From: Acidobacteriaceae bacterium
GTDB lineage: Bacteria > Acidobacteriota > Terriglobia > Terriglobales > Acidobacteriaceae
Direction of reading: 5' to 3'
NCBI GenBank assembly: GCA_025462805.1
Contig: JAOAPJ010000220.1
Location: 1-6,642 of the forward strand
DNA: 6,642 bases
In this document: positions 6,397 through 6,642 of the stretch, in pieces
Layout: each line of letters starts with the position of its first letter
How positions within the stretch are numbered: the first letter of the stretch is position 1
Notes under the pieces: model-generated
Seen by the model: only the letters and a program-made list of their open reading frames with translations
Database searches by the model: none
What the model was told of the DNA's origin: nothing
Position numbers and translations under genes: made by a program

Positions 6397-6642
6397 ATGA
6401 CACAGATGAGCAGGTCGTCAGGCACGCGGGATTTTCTATTGCTGAGCGACTTCGATCAGACGCTGAGCTTCAAGGATTCCGGGCTGGTGCTGGCTGAATC
6501 ACTGGGGATCCCGAGCTTCCATGAGCACGTCCACGCGCTGTCGCAGACGCATCTTGTCCAACAGGGGGGCGAGCTGGCGTATCTGCTGGTGCACGATCCT
6601 GCGTTTGCGGGGGTGCGTCGCGAGCACCTGAGGGAAGCGGGC
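6397..6642 (+). CDS. HAD-superfamily hydrolase, N-terminal 82 residues (cut by window end)
   Basis: The frame is open from the ATG at 6397 to the window end with no stop, so only the first 82 residues are seen. [11 protein letters not shown] holds HAD motif I, DxDxT, with nucleophile D18, acid/base D20 and T22. Such enzymes are mostly Mg-dependent phosphatases acting on small phosphorylated metabolites. After motif I the chain enters a region that is probably the cap (from about residue 28), with many His residues. Motifs II-IV lie outside the window, so the substrate cannot be guessed. The start is backed by GGGAGG at 6383-6388, 8 nt upstream; a second ATG at 6406 is too far from it. No signal peptide. 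The gene is divergent from Mn catalase. Confidence 0.85.
   Translation, partial: MTQMSRSSGTRDFLLLSDFDQTLSFKDSGLVLAESLGIPSFHEHVHALSQTHLVQQGGELAYLLVHDPAFAGVRREHLREAG

Noticed and set aside
6149..6403. 84-codon minus-strand frame filling the catalase/HAD intergenic region.
   Set aside because: It overlaps the catalase start and the HAD start, has no ribosome binding site that I can see, and its composition is not protein-like for this genome.

Overview
The window is about 65% GC and densely coded. It reads as a chromosomal housekeeping segment from a Gram-negative bacterium, because it carries lpxC, the committed enzyme of lipid A synthesis. The flavour of the ObgE, LpxC and Mn-catalase sequences, and a CTCAGGATGAC-type intergenic sequence, make me lean towards Acidobacteriota (Terriglobales). 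That is recognition from memory, not a search, so treat the phylum as a moderate-confidence inference.

Layout, left to right. obgE (+, 10-1065) is complete. It converges on lpxC (-, 1153-2061) across an 87-bp gap full of short direct repeats and one GC-rich dyad. lpxC is divergent from an M20 carboxypeptidase G2-like metallopeptidase (+, 2160-3368), with 98 bp between the two starts. Past a short terminator-like hairpin lies a 44-codon ORF (+, 3407-3541) with a strong ribosome binding site and a hydrophobic N-terminus, followed by GC-rich dyads. Then come two coupled genes on the minus strand: an isoaspartyl peptidase/L-asparaginase (iaaA, 4215-5204) and a Maf nucleotide pyrophosphatase (maf, 3610-4218), overlapping by GTGA. 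A 162-bp gap holding a 10-bp perfect hairpin separates them from a manganese catalase (-, 5367-6164). A divergent 232-bp region with two 16-bp dyads leads to a HAD-family hydrolase (+, from 6397) that runs off the window end.

Functionally the genes are mostly housekeeping and damage control: ribosome assembly GTPase, lipid A synthesis, nucleotide-pool cleaning (Maf), clearance of isoaspartyl peptides (IaaA) and peroxide removal (Mn catalase). Only iaaA-maf looks like a true operon. I see no tRNA, rRNA, CRISPR array, transposase, integrase, phage gene or defence system, and no convincing undescribed multi-gene system. The most interesting items are the possible small membrane protein at 3407-3541, the terminator-shaped hairpin facing the wrong way at 5270-5314, the repeat-rich obgE/lpxC junction, the paired dyads at 6286-6358 and the altered G4 motif of ObgE.
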